Source: FEN-299 sp963727765
Lineage (GTDB): Bacteria; Acidobacteriota; Vicinamibacteria; Vicinamibacterales; Fen-181
DNA length: 64,000 nucleotides
Assembly (NCBI GenBank): GCA_963727765.1
Contig: CAVSGZ010000008.1
Location: 806,001-870,000 of the forward strand
Direction of reading: 5' to 3'
Shown here: positions 29,638 to 36,897 of the stretch, piece after piece
Layout: every line of letters begins with the position of its first letter
Numbering within the stretch: position 1 is the first letter of the stretch
The notes under the pieces: generated by a model
Seen by the model: only the letters and a program-made list of their open reading frames with translations
Databases searched by the model: none
Told to the model about the DNA's origin: nothing
Position numbers and translations under genes: made by a program

Positions 29638-30096
29638 CTAGCTGGGACGGGGTATGTTCTTTGCCGGTGGCAGGCTGCGGCACTCGCAGGATGTCCCCGG
29701 GCTCGGGCAGTCCTCGCCGCACGTGGCGCACCGAGTGGGGCAGTGGCAGGTTCGGCCGTGCCGTCGCGGGCCGTCGTGCACCGGACATTCCGGCGGAGGC
29801 CCGCTGTCTTCGATCACGGGCCCAGGTCCGACGACCAGCATCCTGCTCTCCAGGAGGCTGGTTGCGACGGCGTGCCTGGCGCGCGCGAGGATCCGCGCGT
29901 AGGTCTGTCGGGAGACGCCCATGCGCTCGGCCGCCGCGTCCTGGTAGAGCCCTTCCGCGTCCGCGAGTCGGATGGCCTCGAGCTCGTCGAGGCCAATCGA
30001 GACTGCGTCGGCTTTGCACGCGGGCTGTCCGATGGGGCGGAAGCCCCGGCCCTTCAGGTGGCAGCCGACGCGACGAGGGAGCACGGGACGCGACAT
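29638..30096 (-). CDS. DUF134 helix-turn-helix protein
   Basis: 152 residues. The N-terminus RPVLPRRVGCHLKGRGFRPIG and helix-turn-helix LDELEAIRLADAEGLYQDAAAERMGVSRQTYARIL match DUF134 (COG1342). The C-terminal third is cysteine-rich (CPVHDGPRRHGRTCHCPTRC, then CATCGEDCPSPGTSCEC) and may bind metal or an Fe-S cluster. Its start lies 8 bases from a 12-bp palindrome, repeated near the divergent gene. A metal-responsive autoregulator is the natural inference. Confidence 0.87.
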   Translation of the reverse strand: MSRPVLPRRVGCHLKGRGFRPIGQPACKADAVSIGLDELEAIRLADAEGLYQDAAAERMGVSRQTYARILARARHAVATSLLESRMLVVGPGPVIEDSGPPPECPVHDGPRRHGRTCHCPTRCATCGEDCPSPGTSCECRSLPPAKNIPRPS

Positions 30097-30103
30097 CTAT
30101 TTA

Positions 30104-30115
30104 GAGCATATGCTC
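30104..30115. promoter_or_regulatory. Palindromic operator candidate, site 1
   Basis: Perfect 12-bp palindrome GAGCATATGCTC directly upstream of the DUF134 start, in the position of a ribosome site or promoter start. An almost identical copy lies 156 bp away at 30260. Probable target of the DUF134 protein (autorepression). Confidence 0.6.
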
Positions 30116-30259
30116 ACAACGACCGTCTGTCAACCACCGACCTCGCCGTGGCCCTGGCGCCTTCGCGCGATCTGACCGCCAGCGTGTAGGCGACCGTGGG
30201 CTCGCCGGAACAGGCGCCGTCCCCTGCAGGCGCCGGCAGAATTGACCGCCCGCTGTTAT

Positions 30260-30271
30260 GAGCATATGCTG
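30260..30271. promoter_or_regulatory. Palindromic operator candidate, site 2
   Basis: TGAGCATATGCTGA, containing the perfect 10-bp palindrome AGCATATGCT at 30261-30270, about 70 bp upstream of the DUF1847 start. Same core as site 1, suggesting both divergent units share one regulator. Confidence 0.6.
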
Positions 30272-30339
30272 ATTATGGCCTGCGCGGCAAATGGCCGGCG
30301 TCGTCGTGATGCTGTTGGGATATTGAACGAGAGGCACGT

Positions 30340-31041
30340 ATGCAGACAGAGAATCCGCAAGCAGGAGTCCGAAGTGTCCCGACGTGCGCCGTGTGCGGCA
30401 TGAAGGACAAGGCGTGCCGGACGCCCGGGGGAGACGCGCCCCCCTTCTGTCCGGCGACGCTCGATCCGGAACCGATCGCGTGGGCGCTGAAGCAGTATGC
30501 CAACCCGGACGTCTCCGAGTTCGCGCGCCAGGCGTCGATCCAGGAAGGCGAGTGCTACGTGAACCGCGGCGCCGGGCCGTACGTGCTGCATCCGGCCAAG
30601 ACGCGGATCCAGGAGACCGTCGAGTTTGCCCGCAAGATGAGGTACAGGCGCCTGGGCGTGGCGTTCTGTGTCGGCCTTCGCGACGAGGCCCGCGCGCTGG
30701 TCGAGATCCTCGAGGCGCAGGGCTTCGAGGTGGTGTCGGTGGTGTGCAAGGTCGGCGGGACCCCCAAGGAGACGATCGGGCTTCGCGACGACCAGAAGGT
30801 GCGGGTGGGGGAATTCGAGCCCATGTGCAGCCCGATTGCCCAGGCTGCCGTGCTGAACGCCGAGAAGACGGAGTTCAACGTCCTGGTCGGCCTTTGCGTC
30901 GGGCACGATTCGTTGTTCCTCAAGTACTCGGATGCTCTGTGCACGGTGCTCGTGGCAAAGGACCGGGTGCTCGGCCACGCGCCCGCCGCAGCCCTGCACA
31001 CGGCGTCCTCGTACTATCCCTGGTTGAAGACGCCACGCTGA
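30340..31041 (+). CDS. DUF1847 metal-binding protein
   Basis: 233 residues. The N-terminus carries cysteines in CAVCGMKDKACRTPGG and FCPATLD. The core reads RIQETVEFARKMRYRRLGVAFCVGL, then EAQGFEVVSVVCKVGG, EFEPMCSPIAQAAVLN, and NVLVGLCVGHDSLFLKYSDA. This is the full DUF1847 pattern of conserved cysteines, presumed to bind metal or Fe-S. It diverges from the DUF134/NifX/CGGC cluster across the palindromes. Typical in anaerobes; no biochemical function is established. Confidence 0.88.
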   Translation: MQTENPQAGVRSVPTCAVCGMKDKACRTPGGDAPPFCPATLDPEPIAWALKQYANPDVSEFARQASIQEGECYVNRGAGPYVLHPAKTRIQETVEFARKMRYRRLGVAFCVGLRDEARALVEILEAQGFEVVSVVCKVGGTPKETIGLRDDQKVRVGEFEPMCSPIAQAAVLNAEKTEFNVLVGLCVGHDSLFLKYSDALCTVLVAKDRVLGHAPAAALHTASSYYPWLKTPR

Positions 31042-31221
31042 CGCTCGACTGTGTGTAGACGACTGTAACCGATTCGCATGAGCGCGAATCCCTGTGTCCG
31101 AGGCCTGCTTGGGCCGGCCGCCCCCGGTCGTGCCATCGCGATTCCCCCGCCAGCGGCCTAGTGATTGCTCGCGCATGTGCCCTTATTCACAAAGTCGCTT
31201 GCGTCGCCAGGACACCACTTC

Positions 31222-32791
31222 ATGAAGAGGATTCTGCTCGCTCTTTTCCTGTTCGGGGCGCTGACCGTGATGATCGTCGTCGCGCTCCGGCCCAGCAGTG
31301 CCGAACCGACACCGCTCGCGAAGCTCAAGACGCAGTACGCCGCGAAGCCGAAGTCGTCGGTCGATCACTCGCTCTTCCCGCAACTCCGCGTCCGGTTCGC
31401 CAAACCGCAGGACGTCACGGCGGCCTGCATCAGTTGCCACAACGGCCGCGCGGTCGAGGTGATGCGGTCGAGCCACTGGAACTGGGAGCGCACCGAGTAC
31501 GTCGCGGGCCAGGGCATCCGGGCGCTGGGGAAGAAGGACATCCTCAACAACTTCTGCATCGGCGTGTCCGGAAACGAGCAGAGCTGCAACCGCTGCCACA
31601 TCGGCTACGGCTACGCCGACTCGACGTTCGACTTCAAGAACCCGTTGAACGTCGACTGCCTGGCCTGCCACGACAACAGCGGGAAATACGCGAAGGCCGC
31701 TGGCGGCGCCGGGATGCCCGACCCGACGGTCGATCTGAGCGAGGTGGCCCAGCACGTGGGCAAGCCGCAGCGCGCCAACTGCGGCACCTGCCATTTTTTC
31801 GGCGGCGGCGGGAACAACGTGAAGCACGGCGACCTCGAATCGGCGCTCTTCGACGGCCCGCGGACGGTGGACGTTCACATGGGATTCCGACGGGGCGAAC
31901 ATGGAGTGCGTCGACTGCCACACGGCGGTCAGGCACCAGATGCTCGGGAAGATGTACTCGGTGTCGTCGATGAACCGGAACCAGGTGGAGTGCGAGCACT
32001 GCCATGGGACGCTGCCGCACGCCGACGACGTGCTGAACAGCCACACGCTCAAGGTGGCGTGCCAGACCTGCCACGTTCCGGTGTACGCCAAGGTGAATCC
32101 CACGAAGTTGTCGTGGGACTGGTCGACCGCCGGCCGGCTGAAGAACGGCCAGCCGTACGAGGAGAAGGACGCCAGCGGGACCGACGTCTACATGTCCATC
32201 AAGGGCTCGTTCGTCTGGGGCACAAACGTGAAGCCCGACTACATCTGGTTCAACGGCACCGCGTCCCATTACCTGCTCGGGGACAGGTTCGACCCGTCGA
32301 AGCCGCTCGATCTGAACGTCCTGCATGGCAGCTACGACGATCCCGATTCGAAGATCTACCCGGTCAAGATCCACCGCGCCAGACAGATCTACGACACCGA
32401 GTACCGGTACCTGATTCAGCCGAAGCTGGTCTCCAACACACCCGGCGACGGGGGCTACTGGACGGAGTTCAACTGGCAGCGGGCGGCCGAAGAGGGGATG
32501 AAACAGGTCGGCCTGCCCTACAGCGGCAGGTACGGCTTCGCACGGACGGAGATGTACTGGCCGATCAACCACATGGTGTCGCCGAAGGACCAGACGGTTA
32601 CCTGCGGCGAGTGCCACACCCGCGAGCACGGCCGACTCGCCGGGCTCGGCGGTTTCTACATGCCGGGCCGGGACTACGACCCGTGGGTGGACTACCTCGG
32701 CGGCGGGCTGCTCATGCTGACCCTGGCCGGCGTGGTGCTTCATGGCGGCGCGCGCCTGGCCGCGGGTCGCAGGCAGAAGGGGCGGAGCTGA
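31222..32791 (+). pseudogene. Octaheme c-type cytochrome, tetrathionate-reductase (OTR) family, one +1 frameshift
   Basis: Start ATG at 31222 with a signal anchor (MKRILLALFLFGALTVMIVV). Eight CxxCH heme motifs are present. Four lie before the shift (CISCH, CNRCH, CLACH, CGTCH) and four after it (CVDCH, CEHCH, CQTCH, CGECH). The shift at 31887-31888 is one surplus C in ttCCgac; removing it gives HMGFDGANMECVDCH. A C-terminal membrane helix follows (GGGLLMLTLAGVVLHGGARL). OTR proteins reduce tetrathionate, nitrite or hydroxylamine in vitro. It overlaps in operon fashion with the cytochrome b gene one base away. The single-base lesion in an otherwise perfect gene suggests a sequence error. Confidence 0.88.
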
Positions 32792-32792
32792 C

Positions 32793-33425
32793 ATGACTCA
32801 CTACGTATATCGCCGGTTCGAGCGGTTCTGGCACTGGACGCAGGCGGCCCTCATCCTGTTCCTCGCCGTCACCGGGTTCGAGATCCACGGATCGCTCACC
32901 TTCTTCGGCTTCGACCACGCGGTCCGCTATCACAGCGCGGCGGCGATCGTGCTGCTGGTGCTCATCGCCTTCGCGGGCTTCTGGCACTTCACGACGGGCG
33001 AGTGGCGGCAGTACGTGCCGACCCGCGAGAATCTGCGGGCTCAGGCCGAGTACTATCTCCACGGCATCTTTCGCGATGCGCCGCACCCGACGCGGAAGAC
33101 GGTGCTGAGCAAGCTCAACCCGCTCCAGAAGCTGGTCTACGCCGGGCTGAAAACGATCCTCATCCCGCTGATGGTGGCCACAGGCCTGGTCTACATGTTC
33201 TACCGGTACCCGCAGCGGTACGACGTCATCGCGCTGAACGTCAGCGGCCTGCGGTGGATCGCGGTCGTTCACACGGTGGGCGCCTTCCTGCTCGTGGCAT
33301 TCCTGATCGCGCACGTCTACCTGGGCACGACCGGGCAGACGGTGACCTCGAATCTCAAGGCGATGATCACCGGATACGAAGATCTGCCGGACGGGTCCGA
33401 GAAGACGCCCGCCGGTTCTCGCTAG
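32793..33425 (+). CDS. Cytochrome b561/b6-type membrane subunit
   Basis: 210 residues from the ATG at 32793, one base after the octaheme stop. Four membrane helices (about 15-35, 50-70, 115-140, 160-185) carry the heme-ligand histidines: RFWHWTQAALILFLAVTGFEIH, FWHFTTGEW, and VHTVGAFLLVAFLIAHVYLG. It should link the quinone pool to the octaheme cytochrome. Confidence 0.88.
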   Translation: MTHYVYRRFERFWHWTQAALILFLAVTGFEIHGSLTFFGFDHAVRYHSAAAIVLLVLIAFAGFWHFTTGEWRQYVPTRENLRAQAEYYLHGIFRDAPHPTRKTVLSKLNPLQKLVYAGLKTILIPLMVATGLVYMFYRYPQRYDVIALNVSGLRWIAVVHTVGAFLLVAFLIAHVYLGTTGQTVTSNLKAMITGYEDLPDGSEKTPAGSR

Positions 33426-33433
33426 GAGGCGAT

Positions 33434-33946
33434 GTGGACTCTCGGTACATGAACCCATACGTGGCCGGGTTCTTTCTCGGACTGGTGCTGCTGGTCACGA
33501 TCTTCCTGACGGGTCGCGGGCTGGGGGCCAGCGGCGCGATCAAGAGCGTCGTGGTGGCGTCGGTCGGCGCCGCGGCCCCGGCGCACGCCGCGCAATCGGC
33601 CTTCTACAGCACCTACATCGGGCCCGGCAAGGACAACCCCCTCAAGTCGTGGCTGGTCTTCGAAGTGGTTGGTGTGCTGATTGGCGCGTTCGTCTCCGGC
33701 CTGGCATCGGGCCGGCTGAGGGTCGTGACGGAGACCGGGCCCCGGCTGCGGCCCCGCCTGCGCTGGGTGTTCGCGGTGATTGGCGGTGCGCTGTTCGGGC
33801 TGGGCGCCCAGTTCGCGCGGGGATGCACCAGCGGCGCGGCGCTGAGCGGCATGGCGGTGCTGTCCACGGCCGGGTTCGTCACGATGGTCGCCATCTTCGG
33901 CACGGGGTACGTCGGCGCGTACTTCGTCCGGCGGCTTTGGCTCTGA
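33434..33946 (+). CDS. YeeE/YedE-family transporter, half 1
   Basis: 170 residues with a GTG start at 33434 just after AGGAGG; the ATG at 33449 (NPYVAGFFLGL) is the other candidate and fits family N-termini. Four to five membrane helices. The motif FARGCTSGAALSGMA holds the conserved cysteine used by TsuA/YeeE thiosulfate channels. It pairs with the next gene: the two halves together make the full YeeE architecture. Thiosulfate (or a selenium/sulfur analogue) uptake is inferred. Confidence 0.85.
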   Translation: MDSRYMNPYVAGFFLGLVLLVTIFLTGRGLGASGAIKSVVVASVGAAAPAHAAQSAFYSTYIGPGKDNPLKSWLVFEVVGVLIGAFVSGLASGRLRVVTETGPRLRPRLRWVFAVIGGALFGLGAQFARGCTSGAALSGMAVLSTAGFVTMVAIFGTGYVGAYFVRRLWL

Positions 33947-33964
33947 GAAGGGAAGGGCGCTGAC

Positions 33965-35164
33965 ATGATGGGACCATTCGTGCCGGATCTAATCTCGGAC
34001 CCGCTCAACCTCGTCGTCGCGCTGCTGGTCGGCATCGCGTTCGGTTTCGTCCTCGAGCAGGCGGGGTTCTCTTCGTCGCGGCGGCTGGCTGGCGTGTTCT
34101 ACGGGTACGACTTCACCGTGCTCCGCGTCTTCTTCACCGCGGCGGTGACGGCGATGAGCGGGGTGCTGCTGCTGGGCCATTTCGGGCTGCTCGATCTCGA
34201 CCTCATCTTCGTCAACCCCACGTGGCTCGCCCCGGCCATCGTCGGGGGCGTCATCATGGGGGTGGGCTTCATCCTCGGCGGGTATTGCCCGGGGACGAGC
34301 ATCTGTGCCGCGGCCATCGGGAAGGTGGACGCGATGTTCTTCGTGGGTGGCGGGCTGCTGGGCGTCCTGGTGTTCGGCGAGTTCTACCCGTTCTACGAGC
34401 GTTTCTACGAGTCGACCTCGCTCGGCCCGATCAAGGTGTTCGATTCGCTCGGGGTGTCGCAGGGCGTGTTCGCGTTCGGGCTGATCCTCGCGGCGGTCGC
34501 CGCGTTCGCGGTCACCACACTGATCGAAAAGCGGGTGGCCGGCGCCGCCGCGCCGTCGCAGGGTTTCTCGACGAAGAAGAACGCCGCGGCTGGGATGGCG
34601 GTCCTCGCGCTGGGCCTCGTGTTCATCGGGATGCCGGACCGGAAGACGCAGATCATTAGCCGCGTCTCGGATGCGGACTACGCGGCTGCGCATCCTGTCG
34701 CGGCGATGGATGTGGACGAACTCGCGTTCCGGATCGTGAACAACGACCCGAGGCTTCGAATCATCGACGTCCGGACGCCTGGCGCGTTCGGCCGTCTCGC
34801 CCTGCCCGGATCGCAGAACGTCGCGCTTCGGGATCTCTTCAGCAAGGACTCGGTGTCGCTGCTCTCCGCGCGGCACGTGAAGAAGGTGTTCGTGGGAGAC
34901 ACCGAGGCCGCGGAGCGTGCGGCCTGCCTGCTGGCCGAGACGCTTGGCTACGAAAACCTCGCCGTTCTCAAGGGCGGTTTCGGCGCGTTCCAGGCGACGT
35001 TCCTCAACGCCGCCCCTGCGCCTCCTGAGGCCGGGCGCTGGGCTGCCGACGTGGCGCAGTTCCGCGAGAAGGCCCGCGGCGACATCCTCCAGATGATCGC
35101 GAGCAGCAAGGCCACGGGCCCCAAGGTGCCGAAGAAACAGAAGAAGATTGTGGGCGGCTGCTAG
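33965..35164 (+). CDS. YeeE/YedE-family transporter half 2 fused to rhodanese-like domain
   Basis: 399 residues. Membrane part (about 1-225) with the family motif GGYCPGTSICAAAIGK holding two cysteines. The last 150 residues are rhodanese-like: LRIIDVRTPGAFGRLALPGSQNV, then KKVFVGDTEAAERAACLLAETLGYENLAVLKGG. The active-site loop has no cysteine (VGDTEAAE), yet the protein ends in GGC, a lone C-terminal cysteine. It could carry a persulfide or selenopersulfide on that tail, or be inactive. It starts 18 bases after half 1. Confidence 0.85.
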   Translation: MMGPFVPDLISDPLNLVVALLVGIAFGFVLEQAGFSSSRRLAGVFYGYDFTVLRVFFTAAVTAMSGVLLLGHFGLLDLDLIFVNPTWLAPAIVGGVIMGVGFILGGYCPGTSICAAAIGKVDAMFFVGGGLLGVLVFGEFYPFYERFYESTSLGPIKVFDSLGVSQGVFAFGLILAAVAAFAVTTLIEKRVAGAAAPSQGFSTKKNAAAGMAVLALGLVFIGMPDRKTQIISRVSDADYAAAHPVAAMDVDELAFRIVNNDPRLRIIDVRTPGAFGRLALPGSQNVALRDLFSKDSVSLLSARHVKKVFVGDTEAAERAACLLAETLGYENLAVLKGGFGAFQATFLNAAPAPPEAGRWAADVAQFREKARGDILQMIASSKATGPKVPKKQKKIVGGC

Positions 35165-35214
35165 CGCCCGCTGTCGACCTTCTCCGGACGCTTACTGGAG
35201 GCTGTCCTCTGGAG

Positions 35215-35244
35215 TTGGCCGGTGGGGAGATACTCGATTACAAT
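35215..35244 (+). promoter_or_regulatory. Promoter candidate for the peroxiredoxin
   Basis: TTGGCC at 35215-35220 and TACAAT at 35239-35244 with an 18-base spacer form a good sigma-70-like pair, 60 bases upstream of the first peroxiredoxin start. It implies that the gene has its own transcription besides read-through from the YeeE operon. Confidence 0.5.
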
Positions 35245-35303
35245 CTGTTCGACACTCCGGTCTTCATCGTGCAGCAGCCCGTCGCGGGCAGAAAGGAGTG
35301 CGC

Positions 35304-36020
35304 ATGCCAGAACCACCCAAAGGATGCGCCCGCACGACCGGCGCGGTGGTTGGCGACAAGCCGCCAGCCGTCCCCGAACCCACAGCCGCAGAACCACGGA
35401 GGAGTGCAATGACCACCGCTCGCGTCGGACAGAAGGCGCCGGATTTCGAGGCGCCGGCCTACTACCGCGGGGCCTTCACCAACATCAAGCTGTCGGCCCT
35501 GGTCGGCAAATGGGTGCTGCTCTGCTTCTACCCCGGTGATTTCACCTTTGTTTGAGCGACCGAAGTGTCGGCGGTCGCCGACAAGTACCCGGTACTGCAG
35601 AAGCTGGGCGTCGAGGTGATCTCGGTCAGCGTGGACAGCCACTTCGTCCACAAGATGTGGAACGACCACGAGCTGACGAAGATGGTCGAGGGTGGAGTGC
35701 CGTTCCACATGGCCTCGGACCAGGCGGGCAACCTCGGCCGCGCCTACGGGGTGTACGACGAGCAGCAGGGGATCGAGCTGCGCGGGCGGTTCATCATCGA
35801 TCCCGACGGTGTGGTTCAGGCGATGGAAGTGATGACGCCGCCAGTGGGGCGGAAGATCGCCGAGACGATCCGCCAGGTCCAGGCGTTCCAGCACGTGCGC
35901 AACAGCAAGGGGACCGAGGCGATGCCGGCCGGATGGGAGCCGGGACAGATCACGCTCAAGCCGGGGCCCGATCTCGTGGGCAACGTCTGGAAGGTCTGGA
36001 ACCCGAAAATGGAGAAGTAG
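35304..36020 (+). CDS. Peroxiredoxin with in-frame TGA at the peroxidatic position (probable selenoprotein)
   Basis: The frame is intact on both sides of a TGA at 35553-35555. It reads CFYPGDFTFV-TGA-ATEVSAVADKYP, where AhpC-type peroxiredoxins have FTFVC. The PxxxTxxC motif is thus PGDFTFVU (Sec84 from the first start, Sec49 from the second). Downstream family features are kept: WNDHEL, HMASDQAGNLGRAYGVYDE, GRFIIDPDGVVQAMEV, and the end DLVGNVWKVWNP. The residue aligning with the resolving cysteine is methionine (TEAMPAGW for EVCPA), and no cysteine exists after the TGA. Two starts are equally well served: 35304 (AAAGGAG) and 35409 (GGAGGAG); the longer form adds Cys8. It should reduce peroxides with an unknown thiol partner. 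Confidence 0.88.
35556..35593 (+). promoter_or_regulatory. SECIS-like hairpin just after the TGA
   Basis: Immediately after the TGA the RNA can form UGUCGGC (35566-35572), loop GGUC (35573-35576) and GCCGACA (35577-35583), a perfect 7-bp stem. A lower stem ACCG/CGGU (35559-35562 with 35590-35593) can extend it. The loop begins 18 bases after the TGA and has the same GGUC sequence as the E. coli fdhF SECIS loop. An alternative 7-bp stem GCGACCG/CGGUCGC (35556-35578) competes. SelB binding is inferred, not shown. Confidence 0.65.
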
Positions 36021-36147
36021 GCCGCGCGCGCCACGCGCCGTCCAGGAACTCAGCGCTTCCGCGCGCCAACCGTACCAGCCCGTCCCTCGGCGCGTAGGCG
36101 GGCGAAGCATACCCTTCTTGTTCGGCGGACGGAGGAGGTAGCGGCAC

Positions 36148-36843
36148 ATGAAGACGGTTGGGCTGCTCGGGGGCATGAGTTGGGAGTCGACGGTGCCGTA
36201 CTACCGAACCATCAACCGAGTGGTTGGCGAACGGCTTGGAGGACTCCATTCCGCGAAGATGGTGGTCTACAGCGTTGACTTCCACGAGATCGAGCAACTC
36301 CAGCACGCAGGCCGATGGACCGAGGCCGGCACGATCCTCGTGGCGGCTGCTCGTGCGGTGCAGCGGGCGGGAGCGGACTTCCTGGTTCTCTGCACGAACA
36401 CCATGCACAAGGTGGCCCCGCAGCTCGAAGCCGCTGTCGACCTCCCGTTGCTGCACATTGCCGACGCCACGGCGACGCGCGTCAAGGCGGCAGGGCTGAA
36501 GCGCATGGGCTTGCTGGGTACCCGGTTCACGATGGAGGAGGACTTCTACCGTGGTCGGCTCGAGAGCCGCCATGGACTTGAAATCGCGGTGCCGACGGCA
36601 GAAGAGCGGGCGACAGTCCATCGCATCATCTACGATGAGCTCTGCCACGGCAGAGTGCTCGAGGAGTCGCGAATGCTGTACCAACGGGTGGTGTCCGGTC
36701 TGGTCCAACAGGGAGCCGAGGGCGTGATTCTCGGCTGCACCGAGATTGGACTGCTGCTCGGTCCGCAGGATGCTGAGGTCCCGTTGTTCGACACCGCCGA
36801 AATCCACGCGGAGGAGGCGGCTCGATACGCTCTTGCGCCGTAG
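36148..36843 (+). CDS. Aspartate/glutamate racemase family protein
   Basis: 231 residues. MKTVGLLGGMSWESTVPYY at the start and two catalytic cysteines: CTNTMHK (about residue 80) and GCTEIGLLL (near 195), the classic two-base pair of PLP-independent racemases. It interconverts L- and D-aspartate or a related amino acid. ATG at 36148 lies behind GGAGGAGG. It follows the peroxiredoxin by 127 bases and is probably a separate unit. Confidence 0.9.
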   Translation: MKTVGLLGGMSWESTVPYYRTINRVVGERLGGLHSAKMVVYSVDFHEIEQLQHAGRWTEAGTILVAAARAVQRAGADFLVLCTNTMHKVAPQLEAAVDLPLLHIADATATRVKAAGLKRMGLLGTRFTMEEDFYRGRLESRHGLEIAVPTAEERATVHRIIYDELCHGRVLEESRMLYQRVVSGLVQQGAEGVILGCTEIGLLLGPQDAEVPLFDTAEIHAEEAARYALAP

Positions 36844-36897
36844 CGTGCGCCGCCAACCCTCGCACCTTGCCTGTCACGGAAGACTGAGGAGGTTCTC

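Noticed and set aside
27300..31041. Nitrogen fixation island, suggested by the NifX-like protein
   Set aside because: No nifHDK, nifB or nifE/N genes; short NifX-like proteins are common in non-diazotrophs.
35148..35555. Reading the peroxiredoxin TGA as a true stop, leaving a short N-terminal protein and a separate C-terminal gene
   Set aside because: Peroxiredoxin similarity continues without interruption, and the C-terminal piece lacks its own plausible start and active site.
35556..35578. The GCGACCG/CGGTCGC stem as the main SECIS hairpin
   Set aside because: Its 9-base loop starts only 8 bases after the TGA, too close for known bacterial SECIS; the GGUC-loop stem fits better. Kept as a competing fold.
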